DNA from: a virus
Reading direction: 5' to 3' (one strand)
DNA: 64,000 nt
Virus record (IMG/VR): IMGVR_UViG_3300046171_000110
Span: 26,794 to 90,793 of that record
Below the pieces are notes generated by a model that was not told where the DNA came from, made no database searches, and saw only the letters and a program-made list of their open reading frames with translations. A program made the position numbers and the translations under genes. Numbering within the stretch: position 1 is the first letter of the stretch; each line of letters starts with the position of its first letter. Positions 54,312 to 62,736 of the stretch are shown here, one piece after another.

Positions 54312-55793
54312 TCAGATTGTGAACCAACTAGCCCTCGCTCCTCTGTTGGGCGACACATCACCGAACCACTCATCGAAGCCTTCAAGATAATCATCGAGTG
54401 CAATGATAGAGCCTCTGAACTCTTTGGTAGCCCAGTTAGCCAAAGCCAGACTCATAGCCAAGTCATCGTGACTACCTACAGATTCTAGTCTACCATTCTT
54501 CTGCATACCAAATCTACTGAGTTGTGTTTCGAGAATGCGAGTGAACTCCTTGCTCTTTTCATCACCCCAAGGTGTTTTGATTTGACCTTGTTCAAAAGCC
54601 ATCAGTAAAGACATGAACATACTTTCTTTCTTTTGTCTGGTAGTCATAAATGTCTTGATTGGTATATCACCTCGCATATCCTGCAATTCAGCCGCAAACA
54701 TACGCTGAAAGTTATTACCTTCAAGTTCAATTAGGTCAGGTTGAAATCTATTGTTGAGTAATATGACTTGTCTCTTTTGTGCAGCACCACTCAATCCTTT
54801 CTGATTAAGTACATGCACTAATTGCTTTTCTTCACTACCCGGCAACACCCTAAGTACACTCATAGCAGTGTAGTCAGCATTAGAGTCAGATGCAATCGCT
54901 GGGTCCCAGCCTACAAAGTGCTGACCAAATACTCCAGCAGATTGTCCATTCTCATCGAACTCTTCTTCTGCTTTATCAAGCAATACCAAGTTTTTGTCTC
55001 TGGCTTTCTCTAGCAAAGTCATCGGGAACATACTTGACATATCGTGGATAGGTTCACACAAATACTCACGAGCGAACTTAATCGCTGGCATAGAATCTTC
55101 TCGTACTTTCAAAGCATCAAGTGGCCATCGAGTAGGCCAAAGCGGTTCGCCATTAGGTAAGATAGCCGGATAGGTTTCGACTCTGAATGCTTTTTTATCT
55201 TCTAACTCAGCGTACAAATCGTTGTAACTAAACGGTGTACCGACCATCATCAATCTACCTGTGTGGTGCAGAACCGGAAGTAAAACGGTATAGAACCAGT
55301 CGGCTGCTCTTTGTAACTCAGAACTGGTAGTACCCCAAAGAATATCGTCACATACTACTACATCAGGGTGGAAACCACGAGTAGCACCACCAACCGACTT
55401 AGCCATCATACGACTACCGTTGGTGAACTCGAAGTAAGATTTAGCCCAAGGCTTACCTGTAGGTTTCAATCCTTTTAAAATGTCAGCGCTTTCTATGTTA
55501 TTTCGGATAAACCGCATGTGTTCAAGTGTCTGCTCAAGACTGTGACTGAATATCATAATATGAGTATTAGGTTTGAAAGCGGCCAACCAAAGCGCATAAG
55601 ACATAAAGAATACAGATTTACCGTGGTCACGGCTCGCTTTGACGCAGTATCTTCGGCTTTCATTGAGACCTTTCAACCAGTCTTCGTGATGGTCAGAGAA
55701 CTCGAATTCAAGGATTTCAGTAAAGAAGTACTCGAATGACTTGCGGGACATTTCCACATCCATGTCCCTGACCAGTTCATCGATACCTTCCAC
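54312..55793 (-). CDS. terL: Terminase large subunit
   Basis: 493 residues from GTG 55793 with a GGAGTGAT leader. The ATPase half shows Walker A ASRDHGKS (53-60) and a Walker B-like VVVCDD (D149, D150), followed by a coupling motif VGTP. The RNase H-like nuclease half has GWDPA (D297), the LIELEGN acidic strand near 355-360 and GSHDDLAMSLAL (D443, D444). All motifs of a packaging motor are present, with normal length. It pumps DNA through the portal and cuts it. Flanked by an unknown basic protein upstream and the LAGLIDADG protein and portal downstream, it anchors the head module. Confidence 0.95.
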   Translation of the reverse strand: MEGIDELVRDMDVEMSRKSFEYFFTEILEFEFSDHHEDWLKGLNESRRYCVKASRDHGKSVFFMSYALWLAAFKPNTHIMIFSHSLEQTLEHMRFIRNNIESADILKGLKPTGKPWAKSYFEFTNGSRMMAKSVGGATRGFHPDVVVCDDILWGTTSSELQRAADWFYTVLLPVLHHTGRLMMVGTPFSYNDLYAELEDKKAFRVETYPAILPNGEPLWPTRWPLDALKVREDSMPAIKFAREYLCEPIHDMSSMFPMTLLEKARDKNLVLLDKAEEEFDENGQSAGVFGQHFVGWDPAIASDSNADYTAMSVLRVLPGSEEKQLVHVLNQKGLSGAAQKRQVILLNNRFQPDLIELEGNNFQRMFAAELQDMRGDIPIKTFMTTRQKKESMFMSLLMAFEQGQIKTPWGDEKSKEFTRILETQLSRFGMQKNGRLESVGSHDDLAMSLALANWATKEFRGSIIALDDYLEGFDEWFGDVSPNRGARASWFTI

Positions 55794-55799
55794 ATTCCA

Positions 55800-56798
55800 T
55801 CACTCCACTTTTACCCTTCCGCCAATAGACCTTTCAATACCTCTTCGTTGTTCCGGTGTCACATTTTTAGGGTCTAATTTAGAAGCGTCACCTTGAGGAG
55901 TCGGAGTTTCCTCTTCAACATCTATTTCGTCGTTTATCGCTTCTGCTCCATAATTAGCAGTGTTTTCCAAAGCCCCATCTCTTTGGGTTTCTGCACCTAC
56001 TCCGTCTGCGGCTACAAGGACTGAATTGAAATTGCTAGCCGCCTGTATTGGATTGGCCGCTGCTGCATTAGTCGCTTCTTGAACAGAATCACTTTGCGGC
56101 ACATTTACTCTATTGAATGTCTCAGCCCCTGCCTCAAAATTAGGTACCATTTCCTCTACTTTTCTACCCATTTCTTCGTAACGACGGGCTTCTTCGCCCA
56201 TGTTTCTACCTGCGTCTCTATACATACCCTGTCTAACAGCGACTCCCATTCTTTTGTTTTCTTTATCCTGTTCCGCACGAGTGGCGGCAACGGCTTCATT
56301 TCTTTGAGTGGCTCTTTTCAACCTTTCATCTTCTTCTTGACTGACTGCAAAATTCCTTCGTCTAACAGCAGCAACTGGATTAAACTTAGAACCCATACCT
56401 TCTCCTCTTGAGCGAGTCGCTTCCATCATTTTGGCATCTCTTTCTGCGACTGCTTGTTTTTCGGCTTCTCTAAGGTCAGCCCTCGCCTGTCCTCTTCTAC
56501 CAACGAATTTACGACCAAGAGCACTACCTAACTGAGAACCTGTGGCTCCTCCAGAAACCATAGCATTAGCCATTCCTCCAAGACTTCTGTGCGAACCAGT
56601 AAGTGCACCGGCTACTCCTACAACGCCACCAAGAAAACCTCCTGCTCGCTCTCTCAAAGTCTTACCACGAGGACCGCCACCGCCGCCACCGCCGCCTAAC
56701 ATCATTACAGGTCCACCTCCACTAACAGGATATACTGCTCTGACAGCCTTCTTAACTAAGACTTGGTTGTTTGATTTCTTGACTAACACCTTACCCAA
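55800..56798 (-). CDS. Gly/Ala-rich basic protein upstream of terminase, unknown
   Basis: 332 residues from TTG 56798, overlapping the previous gene's stop. A polyglycine run (eight consecutive Gly) and a Gly-rich hydrophobic stretch (GGFLGGVVGVAGALTG) are followed by Arg/Lys/Ala/Glu helices (ADLREAEKQAVAERDAKMME) and an acidic C-terminus. It may be a flexible internal virion or scaffold-like protein. Nothing identifies a family. The TTG start and 7 nt to the terminase start indicate coupled expression with it. Confidence 0.65.
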   Translation of the reverse strand: MGKVLVKKSNNQVLVKKAVRAVYPVSGGGPVMMLGGGGGGGGPRGKTLRERAGGFLGGVVGVAGALTGSHRSLGGMANAMVSGGATGSQLGSALGRKFVGRRGQARADLREAEKQAVAERDAKMMEATRSRGEGMGSKFNPVAAVRRRNFAVSQEEDERLKRATQRNEAVAATRAEQDKENKRMGVAVRQGMYRDAGRNMGEEARRYEEMGRKVEEMVPNFEAGAETFNRVNVPQSDSVQEATNAAAANPIQAASNFNSVLVAADGVGAETQRDGALENTANYGAEAINDEIDVEEETPTPQGDASKLDPKNVTPEQRRGIERSIGGRVKVE

Positions 56799-58991
56799 TC
56801 AAACACCCCCAAAAGCAATCTTAACAGCCTTTACTACATCAGGTTTTACATTCCACTGGTCAGCAACTTTGTGCCAGTCGCCTGTACTTTGATACAGGCC
56901 ATGAACATCTACACTGGTAATACCTAGACTCTTAGCAACTCTTTGGACATCCCAGAATGAATTGATTGATACCTTGTCAGAAGGAAGTAGTTTTCTTACA
57001 GAATCGTCTTGCATAGCATCGAGAGCCTGTACTTGTTCCATCTTTCTCAAAATATCATCGAGCCCTGTGAGAACATCATTAGAAGTAAGCACTGGTGCAT
57101 AAGGGTCTACCAATGGTGGTGCCCCTTCGACATTTCCAACTAGGCTGAGCATAGTTTGTCTAGTTCCTAACTGTTGCATTCGTGCTGGGTCGAATTCACC
57201 ATATCGACCTTGACCTCTTGCAGCGACATCTGCTTCTACCTGTATAGGTCTTCTAATAGCAGGGGAAACAGGAGGTCTTGCTACAGCCACTCTTGAAGGT
57301 GCCTCCGGTTGCCTAGCAACAGAAGCCAAAGGAGGCGCTGTTGGCTGAGGCTGAACAGGAGGTGTCAAAGCAGGCCCTTCTTCTCTTGATTGATTAGTAG
57401 GGGCCATTTCTGTAGGCATCAGTACTCTGCGCTCAAAGTGTTCTGGAATACCAGCCTCGTGAGGCATATCTTCACCAAAGTGAGCAGGTAAACCTGTAGT
57501 AGCAGTTCGTGTAAGGTCTGTCTGTATATCTTGTAATTCAAACGGGTCATGTCCTGTGTAATCTAACATCTGTTGTAACACAGATTCAAGTTTTTCTCTG
57601 AGTCCTTCTTTTGGTTTCGATTTATCAGAAGTGGTAACTTTTGCATTTCTGAATTGTTTAACTGCCTCTAGCATAGCCTGCTCTTTATCCATACCTTGAT
57701 TCATAAGTTGATGAGCAATATGCGACAAATGTCCAACAATTACTTTACCAGCATGATTAGACCTTTTGTGAAACTTATTTTCAATTTCAAATTGACCGAT
57801 TCCTTGCTGGTTTATGTGGTGGTTTAACTCATCATCATTGTAGTCTGTATGAGACCCTGCTATGTTAGCAGTATTATGAATTATATTTTTGAAATAACCA
57901 CCAGCCTGCTTTGAATCTAACTTAGTAACTTCTTGAAACAAGCCAGACATGATAGCACTATTACGCATATCATACAAATCCTCATCAGAATAAGGACTTA
58001 CATCTACGCCTTTGCTTTCAAGCGCTTGTTTAAACTCAGCAATCTTAGCAGCCTTGGCTTCTGGGCCTGATTTTTTACCCCTACCCCCTCTTGGTCCACT
58101 AGTTTCGTAAGCGGCATCTGGAAGAATATTATAAAGTGAGTGTAAGAAAACTTCTGGATGGCTTTGTTGACTAGCCAACGCTTCTCTTGTAGCCTCATCT
58201 CTAAGTCCAATTGGTATATTACCTGTTCTCAAAGCGTGTGTCAATTCATTTTTATCCCAAGCACCTACATTTTTAGAGAGTATACGAGGCTTTAGTCTGT
58301 TATACTTTACATAATTTAAACTATTAATATTTTCAGGAGTATCTAGCCCTATTCCGTTTAGCACTTCTCCTAGTTCCCTGTTCATGTGAAACATACCCCC
58401 GTCTAACCATTTACCCTTCATTGAAAGCGGATGGTCGATGTTAGCCCTATTGAAAGAATAAGTCATCAAAGGAGTCGGGCCGCCCTCGAACAAAGGGTCA
58501 GCCCCTCTAACACTTCTCATGTGAGCAGGGTCAGTATGGTCATACAAGTCACCAGCGAATACTTTTCTCCACAATGGGCTGTCTACATCAGGTAATTTGT
58601 GCTGACTGTCATCTGGATGAGCGTTGTTGTATCTGACAATGGCCGCTTGAACTATACGCTTTGCACCATCCATGTCTACTCCTTTGTCACCATATCTCGA
58701 TACCAAGTCATTCAACACATAATCAATCGGATGCTGACCACCATCTAACTTCTCACCAGTTTCAGGGTGATGGTCCCAAGGAGTATGGTCAGGTGACAAG
58801 TCTTTGGTTAGGCTTTCTTCTGGTGGGTAGCCGGGATGCGGTAGACCACCGGGTGGCGCACCGGGCCCAGTGTAATGCAAGTAAGCAGCCTTGTTGATAA
58901 TCGGATTAAGCACTGATGAAAAATCAGCCCAAGTAAAAACCTGTATTTGTTTTATCAGATAAGATTTAGCGGGCTGGTGAACTCTAAACAT
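56799..58991 (-). CDS. Large virion-associated protein, unknown
   Basis: 730 residues. The first ~330 residues are His/Asp/Pro-rich (HHPETGEKLDGGQHPIDYVL), then helical and charged parts, a Pro-rich linker (PPVQPQPTAPPLAS, RPPVSPAIRRP) and a C-terminal ~60 residues that look like a small helical DNA-binding unit (VQRVAKSLGITSVDVHGLYQ, WNVKPDVVKAVKIAFGG). His/Asn-rich composition is similar to the giant head protein at 44457-50039. Probably a structural protein; start and stop overlap the neighbours by 1 nt or less. Confidence 0.65.
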   Translation of the reverse strand: MFRVHQPAKSYLIKQIQVFTWADFSSVLNPIINKAAYLHYTGPGAPPGGLPHPGYPPEESLTKDLSPDHTPWDHHPETGEKLDGGQHPIDYVLNDLVSRYGDKGVDMDGAKRIVQAAIVRYNNAHPDDSQHKLPDVDSPLWRKVFAGDLYDHTDPAHMRSVRGADPLFEGGPTPLMTYSFNRANIDHPLSMKGKWLDGGMFHMNRELGEVLNGIGLDTPENINSLNYVKYNRLKPRILSKNVGAWDKNELTHALRTGNIPIGLRDEATREALASQQSHPEVFLHSLYNILPDAAYETSGPRGGRGKKSGPEAKAAKIAEFKQALESKGVDVSPYSDEDLYDMRNSAIMSGLFQEVTKLDSKQAGGYFKNIIHNTANIAGSHTDYNDDELNHHINQQGIGQFEIENKFHKRSNHAGKVIVGHLSHIAHQLMNQGMDKEQAMLEAVKQFRNAKVTTSDKSKPKEGLREKLESVLQQMLDYTGHDPFELQDIQTDLTRTATTGLPAHFGEDMPHEAGIPEHFERRVLMPTEMAPTNQSREEGPALTPPVQPQPTAPPLASVARQPEAPSRVAVARPPVSPAIRRPIQVEADVAARGQGRYGEFDPARMQQLGTRQTMLSLVGNVEGAPPLVDPYAPVLTSNDVLTGLDDILRKMEQVQALDAMQDDSVRKLLPSDKVSINSFWDVQRVAKSLGITSVDVHGLYQSTGDWHKVADQWNVKPDVVKAVKIAFGGV

Positions 58992-60808
58992 CAGCCCACT
59001 CTCCCACTACCTCTGGCTGCAAACATAGTGGAAGGCGCTCCCCAGTTCTTAGGGTCGTTCTCCATATCTTCGGTAGCCCCTTCTGGTCGAGTTGTGCTAT
59101 CTTGTCCTTCTCTATGTCCTACTTCTCTGTTCTTACCGTGACCGCCTTGACTGGCAGCCTTGAGTCTACGCTCTTGTCTTTCAGCAGCATCTTTGAGTTG
59201 ACGAAGCAACCTTCTAATCTGAGCGAACTGCATGTAATCTTTTTTCTTCTTAATTTCTTCAAGTTCTGATTTGATGAGTTGTAGTTCTGATTTAGCCAAA
59301 GCCTGCCCTTTAAGTCGAGGCGCTCTAGGTTCTCTGATTGGTAGTCCTGCACTTGCAGCCATACTTGGTGACTTTGGATTGTAAGCGCTCTCTGCACCCA
59401 TAGCGTGTCCAGCAGGCATGACAGGAACATTACCCATCAACTTACGGCGCTGCATTGTACCCATCTGTTGGTCGTAACCTCTTGGGAAAAGCCTGAGTGG
59501 TTGCTTGGTTTCAATACCTAAGTGACTTCTGTGTACTGCCAAAGGTGATTTATCAAGCCCACGCTTTTTTGCAGGTTTCAAAAATCGAGAATGTAATTTA
59601 CTTCGACGACTAGTGGCAGTGCTTATATCCGCACCACCGGGTTGAATTTCATACTGAGGTTGCTTCCAAGATTGGTCTTTAGAACCACCCATATCATCCA
59701 ACCTGCTCTTCATCAAAGTAGACCAAGCATCTTCTATTGGCGAGGCTTTTCCAAACGAACTATATTGGGGTAAACTTGGAAGTCCCATCATTTGAAGCAT
59801 AGCAATTCTGTTTCTTTCAGCATTAGCAACATCTAATTGTTCGGGCGATAATGTGTCTTCTCCAAAACCAAACATCGCTCCCGGTTCAGCCGCCCTTTGC
59901 GCTAAATGTTCTCGGACACTTTGATTCAGGCCGCCCGGCTCTCTAGTGGGGTCAAGAACTTCGTTGGTCAATTCTTCCATTGTAACGCCCGGTGTTTCTA
60001 TACCTGCCATAATTTGAGCCATCAACGCTTTTTTATTAGGATGGTCATCAGGCATATTTTCTTTGATGTTTCCAAATAGTCCAAGAAGCGGTGCAAGTGA
60101 AGGGTCTTCTGCATGAGCAAGTGCTTCGTGAGCGTCAATAGTCGCTATCCTTCGTGCGAGTTCATCAACATCTTCTGTTTTAAAATAAGCATCTTTGGGT
60201 GCCGCACGACCCGGATTGCGGGATGCTAGATTAATAGTAGGGTCGGCCTGTGGTTCAAATGCTCCAAAAGTTAATCCTATCGCTTTGTCGTAATCAGGTT
60301 GTTCGGGGTAGCCCAAAGTTAGTCTTGATTGCTGTCCTGTAAAATCTGGTGAGCGAGTTCGTTGGAGGTCAAATGGATTGTATTCTTCTTGCTTCATTAA
60401 ACTAGACCAAGCATGTGCCATCGGCTCACCTGTAGCAAGCATACCACCCGGTGCTGGCATAGTACCAGTCGCTGCACCAAGGCTAAGATTACCCATGTCG
60501 GGCATCCCTGTCATAGCACCAAACTGTTGACCTTCATTGAATTGGTCGTCCATCATCGGTTCTTCTTCTTCCTCTTCCGGCATCATCGGAGGCATTTCTG
60601 GTTCAGGCTTTGGGATTGATATCTTGAGATGAGGTAAGTCATCGGTCTTTTCTTCTGCTTCTTTTTGAGATTGTTTCTGGTCTCGAAGTTTATCCATTTC
60701 CTTCGGGTCACCAACACCATACTTGTAATCATCATCATCTTTGGTGTAACCAAGATTAGATTCGCTTCGAGGACTGTACATCCTAGTGTCTGAACCTGTC
60801 ATTGGCAT
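58991..60808 (-). CDS. Virion-associated protein with repeated AWxxLMK motifs
   Basis: 605 residues from ATG 60808 (GAGGTGAGAAGT leader; GTG 60817 is also possible). It has a Pro/Met/Glu-rich acidic N-terminus (PEPEMPPMMPEEEEEEPMMD) and contains AHAWSSLMKQEE and EDAWSTLMKSRLDD, two copies of the helical motif seen at the N-terminus of the 8871 gene. The C-terminal 100 residues include a Lys/Gln/Arg-rich helix (IKSELEEIKKKKDYMQFAQI, LRQLKDAAERQERRLK). Reads as a disordered, multi-motif scaffold- or adaptor-like protein. No enzyme fold seen. Confidence 0.65.
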   Translation of the reverse strand: MPMTGSDTRMYSPRSESNLGYTKDDDDYKYGVGDPKEMDKLRDQKQSQKEAEEKTDDLPHLKISIPKPEPEMPPMMPEEEEEEPMMDDQFNEGQQFGAMTGMPDMGNLSLGAATGTMPAPGGMLATGEPMAHAWSSLMKQEEYNPFDLQRTRSPDFTGQQSRLTLGYPEQPDYDKAIGLTFGAFEPQADPTINLASRNPGRAAPKDAYFKTEDVDELARRIATIDAHEALAHAEDPSLAPLLGLFGNIKENMPDDHPNKKALMAQIMAGIETPGVTMEELTNEVLDPTREPGGLNQSVREHLAQRAAEPGAMFGFGEDTLSPEQLDVANAERNRIAMLQMMGLPSLPQYSSFGKASPIEDAWSTLMKSRLDDMGGSKDQSWKQPQYEIQPGGADISTATSRRSKLHSRFLKPAKKRGLDKSPLAVHRSHLGIETKQPLRLFPRGYDQQMGTMQRRKLMGNVPVMPAGHAMGAESAYNPKSPSMAASAGLPIREPRAPRLKGQALAKSELQLIKSELEEIKKKKDYMQFAQIRRLLRQLKDAAERQERRLKAASQGGHGKNREVGHREGQDSTTRPEGATEDMENDPKNWGAPSTMFAARGSGRVG

Positions 60809-60818
60809 ACTTCTCACC

Positions 60819-61514
60819 TCACAATAAATCCATTATGTCTTGTTCTAAATCATCAGAGTTAAGAAGATTCTTTTTGATTCTCTTCCAAGTATCAGGACTC
60901 TCCTTACTTAACTCCACCTTGAGCACATTGATAGTGTTGTTGGCGATGTTCTGTGTAGGCTCTGCCCATTTTTCTTGGTAAGTCGTCAAATCTTTCAAAG
61001 TCTCTCTTACTTCTTTGTGTAACTTTACCATATCAGATATAACTCCATCATCGTGAACACTGCTCTCTGCCATAAACTGTGCCAGTTTACCGTTTAGCCC
61101 TTGTACATTGTTACGAAGTATGTCAACTTCTTGACCAACATTGATGGCTACTACAGCAGTAGCACCTCTTTTTACTAAAGGTTGGAAATGATGCTTCATA
61201 TGTCTGTAGACCAATTGTTCACTGCAATCTAATTCAGTAGCAATATCTTCTGTAGTCCTGTCACCCTCAAAGTAAGCGACTTCTAACTCGCCTCTATCAT
61301 CACTAGTGCAAACTACACAAGAATGATTTGCCCCTTCATGATAACTACCAGCGTGATTCTTCATATGTCGCTCAGCAGTATTGGCTCTCCAGCCCATATC
61401 TTTGTCTAAGATTCGTGGCTCTGCAATCCCGTCAACTATGTTTTGTTCAAGCATATCACGGTCTTCGTGCTGACAGAAAGGACAGGACCGTTTAGTCTGA
61501 CGCTCACCCGCCAT
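60819..61514 (-). CDS. Double zinc-HTH DNA-binding protein, candidate small terminase
   Basis: 231 residues from ATG 61514 (a TTG 61565 start adds 17 residues). It contains a tandem duplication: C11-x2-C14 to RHMKNH (11-54) and C66-x2-C69 to RHMKHH (66-109). Each unit has a Cys pair, an acidic helix, a helix-turn-helix-like segment (RANTAERHMKNH, CSEQLVYRHMKHH) and a final His. The C-terminal half is a coiled coil (VGQEVDILRNNVQGLNGKLA). DNA-binding heads plus a coiled coil, upstream of the large terminase in gene order, fit a small terminase or a late-gene regulator. Not proven. Confidence 0.68.
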   Translation of the reverse strand: MAGERQTKRSCPFCQHEDRDMLEQNIVDGIAEPRILDKDMGWRANTAERHMKNHAGSYHEGANHSCVVCTSDDRGELEVAYFEGDRTTEDIATELDCSEQLVYRHMKHHFQPLVKRGATAVVAINVGQEVDILRNNVQGLNGKLAQFMAESSVHDDGVISDMVKLHKEVRETLKDLTTYQEKWAEPTQNIANNTINVLKVELSKESPDTWKRIKKNLLNSDDLEQDIMDLL

Positions 61515-61574
61515 ATATGGCCCATAGCATTTACACGGATAACCCTTTTGAACAAGAAGCCCCAAGCAAGGTGC
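61510..61574. promoter_or_regulatory. Divergent intergenic region with palindromic TATA-like element
   Basis: Between the leftward zinc-HTH gene and the lone rightward gene lies GCCATATATGGC (61510-61521), an exact 12-bp palindrome covering the leftward ATG. ATATAT could act as an archaeal TATA element for the rightward gene, giving a transcript start some 25 nt later, upstream of its ATG at 61575. A binding site for the zinc-HTH protein itself is another reading. Both are unproven. Confidence 0.3.
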
Positions 61575-61910
61575 ATGAAACTGCCTAGAATACGACCCAA
61601 AATTATGGGCGTACCCGTTTCTATAGAAACTGCTAGAAGTTTAGCAAAGGCTGGTAGAGACATAGCAATGAGAAGGTATGTTCCAGATGATGTAAAAAGA
61701 AGCAGAATGGAACACTGTATGATATGTCCAAGTTGGGAACACAGTAGTAACAGGTGCTTAGAGTGCGGTTGTCAAATGAGAGTAAAAACTAGCCTTACAT
61801 CAAGCGAATGTCCACTTGGTAAATGGGGTAGACTAGTGATACTAGATGCTGGAGATTCTGCTGTAGATGCCACCGAGCATAAAGAAAGCGCCGAACAAAC
61901 CAGCCACTAA
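61575..61910 (+). CDS. Six-cysteine zinc protein, the only rightward gene in the late block
   Basis: 111 residues from ATG 61575 (61605 is a possible later start). The core has C48-x2-CP, then C61-x2-C64-x-C66 (CLECGCQM), a Lys-Thr-Ser stretch and C79-PLGKW. This RCxxCGCxMxxK...CPxGKW pattern recurs in many tailed-phage small proteins, so it is accepted as a real gene although its strand is opposite to the surrounding late genes. The last 23 codons overlap tail to tail with the membrane-protein gene on the other strand. Function of the family is unknown to me. Confidence 0.75.
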   Translation: MKLPRIRPKIMGVPVSIETARSLAKAGRDIAMRRYVPDDVKRSRMEHCMICPSWEHSSNRCLECGCQMRVKTSLTSSECPLGKWGRLVILDAGDSAVDATEHKESAEQTSH

Positions 61911-62084
61911 GTAAGCCATAGTGTCACTACTTAGATTATCAGCACCAGTGACTAATATAAGTCCAAGAGTAACTATAATTGCTAGTAACTGAACCATAAC
62001 CATGTCGATTATGACGCTCTTGACTGGTGAAAAAATACTCATAGCCGAACTTGAAAAATTGTAAAGTGGATTATTGTCTATCAT
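61842..62084 (-). CDS. Small membrane protein with two transmembrane segments
   Basis: 80 residues with a GGGATGAGATA leader, starting as TAATG with the previous gene. It has two hydrophobic helices (VIIDMVMVQLLAIIVTLGLI and DTMAYLVAGLFGAFFMLGGI) joined by a short polar loop (VTGADNLSSD) and a short N-terminal tail. Two small TM helices suggest a membrane-anchored role, such as a holin-like or egress protein, but nothing specific supports that. Its 3' end overlaps the opposite-strand gene by 69 nt. Confidence 0.72.
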   Translation of the reverse strand: MIDNNPLYNFSSSAMSIFSPVKSVIIDMVMVQLLAIIVTLGLILVTGADNLSSDTMAYLVAGLFGAFFMLGGIYSRISSI

Positions 62085-62728
62085 TATCTCATCCCCATCA
62101 TTCTACCCATGAAACTACCCGCAGCAGTACCTGCTCTGTTCATGAATCCCTCGTCTTGTAAAGCAGCGTTCAAAGCACCTCCCATCATAGACTGCTGTGC
62201 CATTGCTGCAATCTGCTGTTGTTGCATCTCAGCATTCTGTATATTTTGTTGGCTTGTCATTTTGAGGGCATTGAATTGGTTAGACACATTCTCTCCACTC
62301 ATAGTCTGTAGATTCTGAGGTAGACTTGTCACATCCATCTGCATAGTGCCGCCATCTTCATCAATAGTAAACTTAGCAGACTTGAGTATTTCTAATACCG
62401 AAAAACTAACTAGGTCATTAAGTAACTGTAAAAGAGTTTGCATCTGTGCACCTACAATAAATCGGTCAGCGGGAGCAAGGCTCTTCATCAAAGCCAGTAG
62501 TATATCAGTTTCACTAGGTGGCATCATGGGTTGACCCATCATACCTTGTTGCATACCAGCGCCACCCATCATACCTGACATAAAGGGATTTTGGGCAGCC
62601 TGTTGCATCATTCCGCCTTGTGGAGCAAACGGGTTTTGAGTCTGACCCTGTACAGGCATTTGTCCCGGCTGACCTACGCCTAAGTTTAGTGTTCCGCTGC
62701 TTTGCTGATTATTTCCGAATAGTCCCAT
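62084..62728 (-). CDS. Met/Gln/Gly-rich protein, unknown
   Basis: 214 residues with AGGTGATATA before the ATG. The N-terminus has two NPF elements (QTQNPFAPQGG, QNPFMSGMMGG) and Met/Gly/Gln-rich low complexity; the middle (DRFIVGAQMQTLLQLLNDLV) is helical. The C-terminus returns to Met/Gln-rich helices. It is coupled (TAATG) to the membrane protein and lies 8 nt from the upstream zinc-binding gene. Probably a module with these genes; no family recognised. Confidence 0.65.
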   Translation of the reverse strand: MGLFGNNQQSSGTLNLGVGQPGQMPVQGQTQNPFAPQGGMMQQAAQNPFMSGMMGGAGMQQGMMGQPMMPPSETDILLALMKSLAPADRFIVGAQMQTLLQLLNDLVSFSVLEILKSAKFTIDEDGGTMQMDVTSLPQNLQTMSGENVSNQFNALKMTSQQNIQNAEMQQQQIAAMAQQSMMGGALNAALQDEGFMNRAGTAAGSFMGRMMGMR

Positions 62729-62736
62729 TATATCAC

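Noticed and set aside
61436-61663. A leftward open frame opposite the lone rightward gene
   Set aside because: Overlaps both the zinc-HTH gene and the rightward gene, has no motif, and its sequence is incoherent compared with the six-Cys gene.
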